A program made the translations under genes and the position numbers. From an uncultured Alsobacter sp. (lineage in GTDB: Bacteria; Pseudomonadota; Alphaproteobacteria; Rhizobiales; Beijerinckiaceae): a stretch of DNA of 64,000 nt. The DNA lies in assembly GCF_945952055.1 (NCBI RefSeq), contig NZ_CAMFHB010000012.1:1-64000 (forward strand), in the 5' to 3' direction. Position 1 is the stretch's first letter, and every line of letters begins with the position of its first letter. This document shows positions 40,880 through 49,991 of this stretch, piece by piece. The notes under the pieces are model-generated. The model was not told the origin of the DNA, made no database searches, and saw only the letters and a program-made list of their open reading frames with translations.

Positions 40880-41959
40880 TTAGCCCTTGATCCCGCCGAC
40901 GGTCATCTGGGTGAGGTATTTCTGGCACGCGGTGTAGAGGATCACCGAGGGCAGGACGTAGAAGACGCCGATGGCCGAGACGAGCGCGTAGTCGGTGCCC
41001 ATCACGTCCTCGTACATCCAGTAGAGGTAGAGGCTCATCGTCCAATTCGCCTTCTCGAAGAGGAGCGTGCGGACGAAGACGTATTCCTCCCAGCCGCGCA
41101 GGAAGGCGAAGACGCCCACCGCGATGAGGCCGACCTTCACCTGCGGCAGGACCACCAGGAAGAAGGCCTGCCGGCGCGTGGCGCCGTCGGTGAGCGCGCT
41201 CATCTCGATGTCCCACGGCACGGCGTCGAAGAAGCCCTTCATCACGAAGATGGCGAAGGGCAGTTCGAGCGCGACGATGACCAGGATGACGCCGGTGAGC
41301 GTGTCCAGGAGCCCGATCCAGTGCATGAGCAGGAAGATCGGGATGATCAGCGTCATCGCCGGGAAGGCGTGCAGGATCAGGAGCCCGCGCAGGTAGCCGG
41401 CCCGGCCGCGGAAGTCGAAGCGCGACAGGTAGTAGCCGGCGAGCGTCGCCACGGTGACGACGAGCATCATCTGGACGACGGCCAGGATCAGCGAGTTGGC
41501 GAAAGCCGACCAGACGCTCGGATAGGTGCCGCCCACGCCGCTCGCGCCTTTCAGGTCGTCGGCGATGTTCTTGTTCCACAGGAAGCGCCAGTTCTGGGCG
41601 TGCAGGTACGGGCCCGTGATCACCGCGATGGCGATCAGCGTGACGACCCCCAGAGCGAGTTCGAGCCTCATGAGCCGCTTCGCGTCGGCAATGGTGACCC
41701 GCAAGATCGACCAGGCCAGCAGCGCGGGAAGCAGGATCGCCAGCGTCCGCCAGAGCACCACGGTCGTCGCGCCGGTGCGGCCCGAGACGGACACGGTGAA
41801 CAGCCAGAGATAGGGCACGACGATGGGCAGGGAGCCCAGCACCAGGACCGCATAGAGGAACGCCGTGGTGGCGCGGCGCCGCGAGCGGCCCTTGGCCGCC
41901 AGGCGGTCCCAGTATTCGCGCTGGGCGGGGGCCGCCAGCGTGGTGGGGGAGGCGTCCAT
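40880..41959 (-). CDS. ABC importer permease, MalG-type with extra membrane segments
   Basis: A 359-residue permease, about 80 residues longer than the two other MalG-type permeases in the window (278 and 283). Between the first helix (about residues 33-56) and the canonical periplasmic region it carries two further hydrophobic segments (about 68-88 and 96-118). That gives about eight helices. The normal EAA loop (MSALTDGATRRQAFFLVVLPQVK) is present near residues 250-275. It overlaps the MalF-type gene by one base (TGATG). Confidence 0.88.
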   Translation of the reverse strand: MDASPTTLAAPAQREYWDRLAAKGRSRRRATTAFLYAVLVLGSLPIVVPYLWLFTVSVSGRTGATTVVLWRTLAILLPALLAWSILRVTIADAKRLMRLELALGVVTLIAIAVITGPYLHAQNWRFLWNKNIADDLKGASGVGGTYPSVWSAFANSLILAVVQMMLVVTVATLAGYYLSRFDFRGRAGYLRGLLILHAFPAMTLIIPIFLLMHWIGLLDTLTGVILVIVALELPFAIFVMKGFFDAVPWDIEMSALTDGATRRQAFFLVVLPQVKVGLIAVGVFAFLRGWEEYVFVRTLLFEKANWTMSLYLYWMYEDVMGTDYALVSAIGVFYVLPSVILYTACQKYLTQMTVGGIKG

Positions 41960-42864
41960 CACTTCACCTCGATGCGCGGGCGCTGCAGCAGGGCGCGCAT
42001 GTCGAAGAAGCGCCAGAGGACGAGGGCCACCGCCATGCCGACCACCACGAGACCCAGCGCGAGCGCTGCGCCGTAGGCGTATTGCCCGTTCTCGAAGGCG
42101 CGGCGATAGACGTAGAGGGCATAGACGGTCGTGTCGAAGAAGGGGCCACCATTGGTGATGAGCCAGATGTATTCGAAGCTCACCAGCAGCGCGAGCGCCT
42201 GGTAGATCGTCACGAAGCTCAGTTGCCAGCGGATGGCCGGCAGCGTGATGTGGCGGATGATCGAGAGCCCGCCGGCCCCGTCCACCCGCGCCGCGTAGAA
42301 CAGGTGCTGCGGGATCGAGCGGATGGCGCTGGTGAAGATGATCATGCCGAACGACGCCCCGATGAAGCCGTTCGCCAGGATGATCAGCACCATCGGGGCG
42401 TTGCTCTTCATGTCGGCGAGCGGCAGCCCGAGCCCTTGCAGGATCTGGTTCAGCAGGCCGTAGTTGGTCGGTGCCACCACCCAGGTCCACAGCAGCGCGT
42501 AGACCACCGAGGGGCTCATGCGCGGCAGCAGCCAGACGGCGCGGAAGAAGCCGCCGGCGCGGTCGGGGAGGGCGGTCGTCATCAAGGCGAGCAGCAGCCC
42601 GTAGCCGATGTTGAAGATGGCTAGCGTGCACAGCACGTAGGTCAACGTCACGCCCATGATACTGGTGAGACGGCTGTCGCCGCCCAGCAGGCGCCGGACG
42701 TTGTCGGTGGTGAACTCGGTCACCTTCAGGTTCCGGCCCATGTCGGAGAAGGCGATCGCCACGTCGACGATGACCGGCACGACGAAGAACAGGAACAGGA
42801 GGGCAGTCGCCGGCCCGAGAAAGATCAGGCGGTCGACGAGGGCGCGGCTGGAGCGTGTGCTCAC
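41959..42864 (-). CDS. ABC importer permease, MalF-type
   Basis: A 301-residue permease with six helices and an EAA loop (FYAARVDGAGGLSIIRHITLPAI) near residues 190-215. The GTG at 42864 is preferred; an in-frame GTG at 42915 lies inside the inverted repeat. The ribosome site is weak, in keeping with lower synthesis than the binding protein encoded 210 bases upstream. Confidence 0.9.
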   Translation of the reverse strand: MSTRSSRALVDRLIFLGPATALLFLFFVVPVIVDVAIAFSDMGRNLKVTEFTTDNVRRLLGGDSRLTSIMGVTLTYVLCTLAIFNIGYGLLLALMTTALPDRAGGFFRAVWLLPRMSPSVVYALLWTWVVAPTNYGLLNQILQGLGLPLADMKSNAPMVLIILANGFIGASFGMIIFTSAIRSIPQHLFYAARVDGAGGLSIIRHITLPAIRWQLSFVTIYQALALLVSFEYIWLITNGGPFFDTTVYALYVYRRAFENGQYAYGAALALGLVVVGMAVALVLWRFFDMRALLQRPRIEVK

Positions 42865-42899
42865 GGGCGGATCCGGATTTTCAGGCTTGCAGAGGCAGT

Positions 42900-43021
42900 G
42901 TGCGTCCTTCGACACGGCCGCTGCGCGGCCGGCTCAGGATGAGGACGATTGTTGCTTGGCAGGACGCTACAACAATCCTCATCCTGAGCAGCGGCCGAAG
43001 GCCGCGTGTCGAAGGACGCAC
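42900..43021. repeat. Large inverted repeat (second palindrome family)
   Basis: A 122-base inverted repeat with outer arms GTGCGTCCTTCGACACG and its complement, inner GCGGCCG-rich hairpins and CAGGATGAGGA / TCCTCATCCTG. The two ~50-base halves can fold into one long hairpin. It occupies the binding-protein/permease gap. Partial copies occur at 24473 and 37880. Confidence 0.88.
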
Positions 43022-43042
43022 CAACTCGGTGCGCGAACGGAT

Positions 43043-43068
43043 CGGGCCGGCTGTCTCCAGCCGGCCCG
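43043..43068. terminator. Strong stem-loop after the binding-protein gene
   Basis: An 11-bp perfect stem (CGGGCCGGCTG / CAGCCGGCCCG) with a 4-base loop starts 7 bases after the stop of the minus-strand binding-protein gene. There is no T-tract. It is more likely a 3' mRNA-protecting or attenuating hairpin than a full terminator, since the permeases follow. Confidence 0.6.
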
Positions 43069-43074
43069 TCCTGA

Positions 43075-44454
43075 TCAGTTCAGCTTTTCCACGACCTTGA
43101 TCGAGCCCTTGAACTCGCTCTTGGCCTCGTCCTCGAGGAACTCCACCGCCTGGTCGGGCTTCATGCGGCCGGTCTCCACGCCCTGCAGGGCCTTGAAGAT
43201 GATCGCGTTGTAGCGGCCGAAGTCGGGGTGGTTCGGGATGAAGGTCGAGCGCGCCAGCATCGGCGTCGCGGCCTCGAGATACCAGGCGTTCTGGTACTCG
43301 GGCATCGAGCGCTGGCCGTTCAGGATCGCCGTGTGGGCGGTCGTGACCGCGTGCTTGGTGTTGTAGTAGGGCAGCGTCGCATAGGCGACGAGCTGCGCGG
43401 CGAGCTCGGCGTTCTTCGACTTCGGGTTCACCACGTAGACGATCGGGTGCGAGAGGTTGGCCGGCTGGCCGCCCTTCGTCGCCGCCGGCATGTGCATCCA
43501 GCCGACCTTCTTGAAGAAGAAGTTCTTGTCGTTGGGCCAGTTGGCGCCCTTGTTGTCGCCCAGCATCCATTCACCGACGGCCCAGACGCCCTGGTGGTAG
43601 ATGAAGGCCTTCTCGGTCTTGAAGGCGCCCTGGATCTCGTCCCAGGACATGGCGGTGTTGTTCTTCGGCGTGACGCCGTTGGCGGCGTTCCAGGCGTACC
43701 ATTCCAGGGTCTTCTTGACCTCGGCCTTGGGCAGGATCAGCTGGTTGGTCGCCTCGTCGACAAACTTCGCGCCGAACGTGGCGAAGTTCATGATGTAGTC
43801 GGGGCCGGCATTGGGGCGGTGCAGGATGCCCATGCTGGCCGCGCCCTTGTCGACGACCTCCTTGGTGAGCTTGGAGATGTCCTCCATCGTGAACTCACCC
43901 TTCTCGACGGCGCCCTGCAGCCCCTCGATGAAGGCCTCGTCCTTGCCGATCTTGCGCAGCATGTCCTTGTTGAAGAACATCATGCGGATTTCGGAATCCT
44001 GCGGGACCGCGTAGATCTTGCCCTGGTACTTGGTGGAGTTCCACAGCGCGGGAATCACGTCGGCGAAGGCCCACGGATTGCGCTTGATGAAGTCCTCCAT
44101 GTTCATGGCGTAGCCGGACTTGGCGAACTCGCCGACCCACTCGTGGGCGGCGACGTAGACGTCCGGCCCCTTGTCGACGGCGAAGGCCTTGAGGATGTCG
44201 AGCGCGTCGGCGTCGAAGCCGGAGGCTGGGCCCTCGAACACCTCGACCTTCACGGTCTTGTCGGATCCGGCGGCCTTCAGGGCGGCATTGAGCGGCTCGG
44301 CTGCGGCGACGATGTTGCCGGCGCGCAGCGGACCGGACCGGTCGGCCCGGGCCCAGAGCTTCACCACGATCTCCTCGGCGAAGGCCGAAGCGGTGGCTCC
44401 GAAGAGGAAGGTGCTCGCAAGCGCTGCCGCCGCGATCTTCGACACGTGTTTCAT
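43075..44454 (-). CDS. ABC carbohydrate-type substrate-binding protein (SBP family 1)
   Basis: A 459-residue periplasmic binding protein with a Sec signal peptide cut after AFA near residue 26 and SBP-1 body motifs (GKIYAVPQDSEIRMMFFNKDML, GVWAVGEWMLGDN). It begins the importer operon that runs to the GDPD and EEP genes. It is not close to UgpB by eye, but the downstream enzymes make a phosphodiester such as a glycerophosphodiester the best guess for the ligand. A palindrome lies about 127 bases upstream of the start. Confidence 0.88.
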   Translation of the reverse strand: MKHVSKIAAAALASTFLFGATASAFAEEIVVKLWARADRSGPLRAGNIVAAAEPLNAALKAAGSDKTVKVEVFEGPASGFDADALDILKAFAVDKGPDVYVAAHEWVGEFAKSGYAMNMEDFIKRNPWAFADVIPALWNSTKYQGKIYAVPQDSEIRMMFFNKDMLRKIGKDEAFIEGLQGAVEKGEFTMEDISKLTKEVVDKGAASMGILHRPNAGPDYIMNFATFGAKFVDEATNQLILPKAEVKKTLEWYAWNAANGVTPKNNTAMSWDEIQGAFKTEKAFIYHQGVWAVGEWMLGDNKGANWPNDKNFFFKKVGWMHMPAATKGGQPANLSHPIVYVVNPKSKNAELAAQLVAYATLPYYNTKHAVTTAHTAILNGQRSMPEYQNAWYLEAATPMLARSTFIPNHPDFGRYNAIIFKALQGVETGRMKPDQAVEFLEDEAKSEFKGSIKVVEKLN

Positions 44455-44580
44455 CCCTGTCTTCCCTTATCCGTTGCGGACGAGGCCCCGTGCGCCCCCG
44501 CGCACGTTTTCCCATGATGGGCGAACCTCACTCCGGGGCGACGATGATCGACCCGCGTGCGGCAAGAATCAATCCTAGGT

Positions 44581-44594
44581 TGTCACAAGTGACA
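44581..44594. promoter_or_regulatory. TGTCAC-N2-GTGACA palindrome upstream of binding protein
   Basis: Perfect 6-base arms separated by AA lie 127 bases upstream of the binding-protein start at 44454. On the minus strand the site is close to TTGTGA, which could be part of a -35 box. The arm sequence recalls CRP/FNR-family half sites (TGTGA-like) but is not diagnostic. Confidence 0.4.
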
Positions 44595-44640
44595 CGCACG
44601 TGACGCAAAACGGCTGCCCCGGGGCCGTACCGGGGCGTCG

Positions 44641-45054
44641 TCAGTCGTTGGGATTTTGCAATGTCGTCTGGATGAAGGTGTCGCCGGTCGGTCGTTCGAA
44701 GACGACGTCCAGGGGATCGCGTGGCGGCGTCTCGATGGCCAGCACCACGAAGGGGCCATCGAGGATCTCGGGGAAAGCGTGCCACGTGCCCCGCTCGAAG
44801 AAGACGGCGTGACCCGGCTCGAGCGTGCGGGGCGGTTCCTCGCCGACGGTGAACAGGGCCCGGCCGCAAACGACGAGAAGATACTCGTCGCAGGCCCGGT
44901 GCAGATGCCGTGGCAGCGGGGCGTTCAGGCGGAACAGGCGCATGCCGGCTTCGGGGCGATCCACGAGCCGCATGTCGGAGACGAGGCTCGCAGCCTCGCG
45001 CGGCAGCTGCCGCGCGAGAGCCAGGAGATCGAAGGCGGCGGGTGGCTGCGTCAC
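44641..45054 (-). CDS. Small cupin-domain protein
   Basis: A 137-residue single cupin. The metal-binding motif has H50, H52 and E57 ([12 protein letters not shown]) with the later His at H92 (GTWHAF). Small cupins of this kind bind Fe, Mn or Zn and act as sugar isomerases, epimerases or sensors. It starts at a GTG overlapping the aldo/keto reductase stop (GTGA), so it ends the minus arm of the LacI-associated locus. Confidence 0.85.
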   Translation of the reverse strand: MTQPPAAFDLLALARQLPREAASLVSDMRLVDRPEAGMRLFRLNAPLPRHLHRACDEYLLVVCGRALFTVGEEPPRTLEPGHAVFFERGTWHAFPEILDGPFVVLAIETPPRDPLDVVFERPTGDTFIQTTLQNPND

Positions 45055-46058
45055 GCCCGCCACATGTGGTCGTAGGGGTAGGGCAGCGGCTTGCGGCTTG
45101 CCGTGTCGAGCCGCTCCGTCTGGGTGTTCTCCAGCGTCCAGCCGACCGCGCCGAGATTGTCGTCGAGCTGCTGCACGCTTCTCGCCCCGATGATGGGCGA
45201 GGACACGCCGGGCCGCTCGATCAGCCAGCGCAGGGCGACCTGGGCATGGCTGCGTCCGGTTTCCTGCGCCACCGCGCCCAGCGCGTCGACCACACCCCAG
45301 GTGTGCTCGTTGGCGTACTTGGCCCAGGTCTCGCTGCCGCCGCGCTGGGGGGCCAGCTCGACACGGGTCCCGGCCGGCGGCGCGTTCAGGCCGCGGTGGA
45401 ACTTGCCCGTCAGCCACCCGCCTCGCAGTGGGCTCCAGGGAATGATCCCGAGGCCCTCCGACCGGCACAGGCCAACGATCTCCCATTCCAGTTCGCGGTC
45501 GAGCAGGTTGTAGAGGGCCTGCAGCGAGACGAAGCCGTGGAGATTGTAGCGGCGGGCATGGTCCACCGACTTCTGCAGCTGCCAGCTCGCGTAGTTGCTG
45601 GCACCGACATAGCGGACCTTGCCGCTGCGGACGAGGTCGTCGAGCGCCGCGATGGTCTCCTCGACGGGCGTCACCGAGTCCCACAGGTGGGTCTGGTAGA
45701 GGTCGATGTAGTCGGTGCGCAGCCGCTTCAGGCTCGCCTCGACGGCCGCGATGATGTGCTTGCGGCCGAGACCGAAGCGGTTGGGTCGGCGCTGGGCGGG
45801 GTCGTCGGTGCCCCAGCGGACCTTCGTCGCGATGACGAGCCCGTCGCGGTCCTGACGCTCCAGCCACTTGCCGACGATCTCCTCCGACAGGCCGCGGCTG
45901 TAGACGTCCGCAGTGTCGATGAAGTTGCCGCCGGCCGCCACGAACCGGTCGAGCATGGCGAAGCTTTCGGCCTCCGTGGCCTCTCGGCCGAAGGTCATGG
46001 CTCCCAGGCAAAGTTCGCTGACCTTGAGGCCGGTGCGGCCGAGGGTGCGGTACTGCAT
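45051..46058 (-). CDS. Aldo/keto reductase
   Basis: A 335-residue NADP-type aldo/keto reductase with the catalytic tetrad D48, Y53, K79 and H124 and the [15 protein letters not shown] strand. It belongs to the YghZ/Tas-like group that reduces or oxidises sugars and aldehydes. The ATG at 46058 has AAGGGA 9 bases upstream, while an in-frame GTG at 46067 abuts that site. It lies 14 bases after the glycosidase-like gene. Confidence 0.9.
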   Translation of the reverse strand: MQYRTLGRTGLKVSELCLGAMTFGREATEAESFAMLDRFVAAGGNFIDTADVYSRGLSEEIVGKWLERQDRDGLVIATKVRWGTDDPAQRRPNRFGLGRKHIIAAVEASLKRLRTDYIDLYQTHLWDSVTPVEETIAALDDLVRSGKVRYVGASNYASWQLQKSVDHARRYNLHGFVSLQALYNLLDRELEWEIVGLCRSEGLGIIPWSPLRGGWLTGKFHRGLNAPPAGTRVELAPQRGGSETWAKYANEHTWGVVDALGAVAQETGRSHAQVALRWLIERPGVSSPIIGARSVQQLDDNLGAVGWTLENTQTERLDTASRKPLPYPYDHMWRA

Positions 46059-46072
46059 GGCGATCACTCCCT

Positions 46073-48070
46073 TCAGCCGGCGATCTCGATCATTGCGTGG
46101 CCGCGCAGGGCGGGGACCGTGAAGGTCACGCGTCCTTCCTCCACCCGGAAGTGCACCGGCTTGCCCTCCGGCACGAGGCGGACGGACTTGGCCGGGCCTC
46201 CCACGTCCACGCAGACCGTGACGTCGGTCAGCGTGACGAGATCCTGGATCGGCTGGACGTTCTCGTTGCGGATGTTGCCGCGCAGCACCGGATTGGCATG
46301 CAGCAAGTGCACGACGTGGCGGCCCTTGTCGGCCTGCCGGCGCAAGGTGGCGCGGGCGGCCCGGGGCAGCGACGTCTCGATCCGCCGCCGCCCGCCGAGC
46401 GCGAAAGCCACCACACGCTCGACGATGTCGAGCATGGCGACGGCACCGATGCGCTTGTAGGTGCTGAACAGGGGATGGGCCATGTAGGTGAAGGCGCCCT
46501 TCTGCACGCCGGCGTCGTAGCCAGACGGATCCGGCTGGCTCGGCGTGTTGACGTGCCCGCTGAAGTGCTGCGGAGCGCGGTCGAAATAGGGGTCGTGGAC
46601 GACGCCGAGCGAACGCCCGTCCGTCGCCTTGATCCGCTGGGAGGGGGTGTAGGTGAACAGCGGGTCGTTCACGAACGGCGCCCGCAACTCCGCGATGGGC
46701 AGGATGTAGTCGCCGTTGCTGTTGGGCGAAACGCCCTCGAACGTCGCGCCGACGTCGAAGAGGGGCTCGCCGCCGGACGTGAGGCCGCTGCGTCCCGTGA
46801 GCAGCACCCGTCCGCCGCCGGCGGCAAAGGCCTTGATTTTCGTGGCCAGCGCGTCTGTCACGACGACGGCGTCCGGCAGGATCAGCAGGCGATAGGGGGT
46901 GAAGTCGGAGTCCGGGTCGAGCACGTCGAAGGTGAACTTGCTCTCCAGCAGCGCGCGCACCACGCCTTCGTCGGCGTCGTCATGGTGGCGCGGGGTGCCG
47001 GCGAGGCGCGGATGGATCGAGCCCTCGACGCTGAGGACGCCGATCTCGGCCACGTTGGTCGATCCTTCGGCCCACGGCTCGCACGCCTCGACATGGGCAT
47101 AGGCGTGGCCCACGGCGGCGTAGGTCGTCTCGTCGAAGGAGCCCGTCGGGTGCAGGTGGTCGCCGATCAGGCAGCGAGCCCCCTGGGCGATCATCGCGGC
47201 GCATTCGTAGAACAGGGCATCCGGCACCTTGTAGCCGCCGACCTCGCCCCAGACGTGGTGGAACTTGCCGGTCTGGCCGAGGAACGGGATGCCGAGCGTC
47301 TCCACGTAGCGCGCCGAGACGGGGAAGTGCTCGTAGCCCCAGAAGGCGGTGGGCAGGGACTCGATCTCCAGGTGGCTGAAATACTTCAGGATGTCGCGCC
47401 GCCCGCGGCGGACGTGGCCGAAATTGAAGAACAGCCGCTTCTTGGGATCGTGCTTGCGGACCGCGTCGGTGACGCGCTCGAAGAACTCGATCTGCTTGCG
47501 CTCGGTGTAGACGAGCCGGTCCTCGGCATTGGTCCAGTCGAGGCCGATCTCCGCCATGCCCCGCTGGGCCCAGGTGCTCGCGGAGATCTGCTGCGAGCAG
47601 ATGTCGATGAAGATGCCGTCCCCGTCGGGATACTTCACCATGACCTCCTCGACCTGGCGGCACAGGTAGTCGAGGTAGGGCGAGCCGAAATCGAGCCACG
47701 CCCAGCCCGCGCCCATCGGCTCCGCCCGCTGCCTGATCAGGACGCCTTCCGGCGTCACGACCCGCCAGCCGGGCTCCTCGCGGGCGGCGAGTTCGTCCCA
47801 GCCGGCGGACACGTAGATCGGGGCCAGGATCCCGTTGCGGTGCAGGGCGTCGAGCTGGGCCCGCATCAGGTCGAAGTCGAGGTGGGGATGCATCTTGCCG
47901 ACGTCGGTCGGGTGATAGGACCAGCCGTGGTGGCACTTCGAGAAGATCGTGACGCTGTCGACATGCGCCTGCTTGAACCCGCGGCCGAAGGCCTCCGCAT
48001 CGAAGCGGCTGCCGATGCCCGGAATGAGCTCGGAGGTGTGGAAATCGAGATGGATCTGGCGAAAGCGCAT
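46073..48070 (-). CDS. Large glycosidase-like protein (GHL6 plus beta-galactosidase trimerisation-like)
   Basis: A 665-residue cytoplasmic protein. Residues 1-350 form a TIM-barrel-like region ([40 protein letters not shown]) similar to hypothetical glycosyl hydrolase 6 proteins. Residues about 360-560 resemble a beta-galactosidase trimerisation/GATase-like domain ([23 protein letters not shown]). A beta-sandwich tail follows. No signal peptide is present. It sits directly after the importer permeases and opposite a GH29 fucosidase, so it probably acts on an imported oligosaccharide. Catalytic residues and substrate are uncertain. Confidence 0.75.
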   Translation of the reverse strand: MRFRQIHLDFHTSELIPGIGSRFDAEAFGRGFKQAHVDSVTIFSKCHHGWSYHPTDVGKMHPHLDFDLMRAQLDALHRNGILAPIYVSAGWDELAAREEPGWRVVTPEGVLIRQRAEPMGAGWAWLDFGSPYLDYLCRQVEEVMVKYPDGDGIFIDICSQQISASTWAQRGMAEIGLDWTNAEDRLVYTERKQIEFFERVTDAVRKHDPKKRLFFNFGHVRRGRRDILKYFSHLEIESLPTAFWGYEHFPVSARYVETLGIPFLGQTGKFHHVWGEVGGYKVPDALFYECAAMIAQGARCLIGDHLHPTGSFDETTYAAVGHAYAHVEACEPWAEGSTNVAEIGVLSVEGSIHPRLAGTPRHHDDADEGVVRALLESKFTFDVLDPDSDFTPYRLLILPDAVVVTDALATKIKAFAAGGGRVLLTGRSGLTSGGEPLFDVGATFEGVSPNSNGDYILPIAELRAPFVNDPLFTYTPSQRIKATDGRSLGVVHDPYFDRAPQHFSGHVNTPSQPDPSGYDAGVQKGAFTYMAHPLFSTYKRIGAVAMLDIVERVVAFALGGRRRIETSLPRAARATLRRQADKGRHVVHLLHANPVLRGNIRNENVQPIQDLVTLTDVTVCVDVGGPAKSVRLVPEGKPVHFRVEEGRVTFTVPALRGHAMIEIAG

Positions 48071-48117
48071 GACGGTACCTCGGACTGCGGGAGGAAGAAG
48101 GGTGCCGGGCCGCGGGC

Positions 48118-48969
48118 CTAGCGGCCGCCGAAGCCGGCGCCGATGGCGATGCCCTTGAAGATGTAGCGGTGCATGAGGACGGTGAGGGCGAAGCCCGGCA
48201 CCATGGCGATGGTGGCGCCGGCCATCATGTAGCTCCACTGCGTGCCCTGCTGGCCCTGGAACAGCGTGAGGCCGAGCGGGAGCGTCGCGTGGTCGGGGCC
48301 GTTGACCACGATGAGCGGCCACAGGAACGCGTTCCATTGGCCGGTGAAGGTGAACAGCGCGAGGAGCCCGAGTGCCGGCTTGGCCAGCGGCACGAAGATC
48401 GTGACGAGGATGCGCAGGTGGCTCGCCCCGTCCATCAGGGCCGCCTCCTCGAGCTCGGCCGGAATGGTGAGGAAGAACTGCCGCAGCAGAAACGTCCCGA
48501 ACGAGCTGAACGCCATGGGGATGATGAGGCCCCAGTAGGTGTCGATCCAGCCCAGCACGCCCATCATCAGGAAGAGCGGGATGACGAGCACGGCCTGGGG
48601 CACCATCAAGGTCCCGAGATAGACCACGAACAGGCTGTCGCGTCCCACCCAGCGCAGGCGGGAGAAGGCGTAGGCGGCGAGGCTCGACACCACCAGCGTG
48701 ATCAGCGTCACCGTCGCCGAGACGAAGAGGCTGTTCAGGAAGAAACGGCCGAACGGAAGGTACAGCCAGGCATCGACGAAGTTCTTCCAGACCAGTGTCT
48801 CGGGCACGAAGATCGGCGGGTGCGCGAAGATCTCGGCGTCGCGGCGCAAGGCGTTCGACACCATCCAGAAGAACGGGAACAGGAACACCATGGCGGCCAC
48901 GACGATGCCGCCGTGAATCATGATCCCGCCGAAGGTGAAACGCGGCGCGGTGCTGCCATCAGATCTCAT
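48118..48969 (-). CDS. ABC importer permease, MalG-type
   Basis: A 283-residue permease of normal length with about six helices, a FFWMVSNALRRDAEIF segment and an EAA loop (EEAALMDGASHLRILVTIFVPLAKP) near residues 170-195. It overlaps the preceding MalF-type gene by 11 bases. No ATPase gene follows; the next gene is the glycosidase-like protein. Confidence 0.92.
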   Translation of the reverse strand: MRSDGSTAPRFTFGGIMIHGGIVVAAMVFLFPFFWMVSNALRRDAEIFAHPPIFVPETLVWKNFVDAWLYLPFGRFFLNSLFVSATVTLITLVVSSLAAYAFSRLRWVGRDSLFVVYLGTLMVPQAVLVIPLFLMMGVLGWIDTYWGLIIPMAFSSFGTFLLRQFFLTIPAELEEAALMDGASHLRILVTIFVPLAKPALGLLALFTFTGQWNAFLWPLIVVNGPDHATLPLGLTLFQGQQGTQWSYMMAGATIAMVPGFALTVLMHRYIFKGIAIGAGFGGR

Positions 48970-49924
48970 AGTGCACCCACTTCTTCTGGAGGTGGAGCTG
49001 CAGGGCCGTCAGCATCATGATGATGGCGAAGAGGACCCAGGCGATCGCGGAGGCGTAGCCGAGCTTGTAGGTGACGAAGCCCTGGCTGTAGATCGCGTAG
49101 CCCAGCGTGGTGGTCGCCGAGCCCGGCCCGCCATGGGTCAGCGCATAGACCTGGTCGAAGGTCTGCAGGCTGTTGATCGCGGTGAGCACCGTCCCGAAGA
49201 ACAGGGACGGGGAGATCAGGGGCAGCTTGATCCGCCAGAACTGCTGCCAGGCCGTCGCACCGTCGATGGCGGCCGCGTCGAGATAGGACTGCGGGACGGA
49301 TTCGAGCGCGGCGCCGAACAGAAGCATGTTGTAGCCGAAGTGCGACCACAGCGAGACCAGCACCACCGCCTGCAGGGCGTAGTCGGCATTGGTGACGAGG
49401 TTCGGGATCTTCAGGCCGATGCCCGCCATCATCCAGTCGAAGACGCCTCCCGGCGTCAGGATGAGGAGCCAGACGAGCGCCACGCCGACCAGCGGCATGA
49501 AGGTCGGCAGGAAGAAGATGATGCGGAAGATCGTCTTGCCCCAGGCGAGCCGGCTGATCCACACGGCGATCGTGAGCGAGAGCACGATGTTCAGAACCAG
49601 GTATTCGGCGGTGTAGAGCAGCGTCGTGCGCAGGATCTTCCAGAAGATCGGGTCGATCGTGAGCAGGTTCACGTAGTTGGTGAAGCCGACGAACCGCGTC
49701 GTTCCGATGACCTGCCAGTTGGTGAAGCTCAGGACGAGCGAGGCCACCAGCGGGCCGATCAGGAAGATCGTCAGGCCGAGCAGGCTCGGCAGGAGGAAAA
49801 GGACGGCGAGCCCGAAGCTGCCACGCACCGACGGCTTGCGATCGGTGCTTCCGGGCCGCACCCGCCGCGACGCCAAGGGCGCCGCCGCCGTGTCGTGCCG
49901 CATCGCTGCGTAGTCGACGCTCAT
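48959..49924 (-). CDS. ABC importer permease, MalF-type
   Basis: A 321-residue permease with an N-terminal cytoplasmic tail, six helices and an EAA loop (LDAAAIDGATAWQQFWRIKLPLISP) near residues 215-240. It follows the binding-protein gene after a 67-base gap that is mostly a 12-bp stem-loop. Confidence 0.92.
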   Translation of the reverse strand: MSVDYAAMRHDTAAAPLASRRVRPGSTDRKPSVRGSFGLAVLFLLPSLLGLTIFLIGPLVASLVLSFTNWQVIGTTRFVGFTNYVNLLTIDPIFWKILRTTLLYTAEYLVLNIVLSLTIAVWISRLAWGKTIFRIIFFLPTFMPLVGVALVWLLILTPGGVFDWMMAGIGLKIPNLVTNADYALQAVVLVSLWSHFGYNMLLFGAALESVPQSYLDAAAIDGATAWQQFWRIKLPLISPSLFFGTVLTAINSLQTFDQVYALTHGGPGSATTTLGYAIYSQGFVTYKLGYASAIAWVLFAIIMMLTALQLHLQKKWVHYEI

Positions 49925-49948
49925 GAAGACCTCGCTGACGGTATGGGG

Positions 49949-49983
49949 GGCGCCGGGGACCGGGAAGGGACGTCCCCGGCGCC
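49949..49983. other. 12-bp stem-loop between binding-protein and permease genes
   Basis: GGCGCCGGGGAC and GTCCCCGGCGCC pair perfectly around an 11-base loop. It fills the gap between the binding-protein stop (49992, minus strand) and the MalF-type start (49924). It is unrelated in sequence to the repeat families. Confidence 0.75.
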
Positions 49984-49991
49984 GCAGCGGC

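Noticed and set aside
42865-42915. An upstream GTG that would extend the MalF-type permease at 41959 into the inverted repeat.
   Set aside because: The added residues would be repeat-derived, and the GTG at 42864 gives a normal N-terminus.
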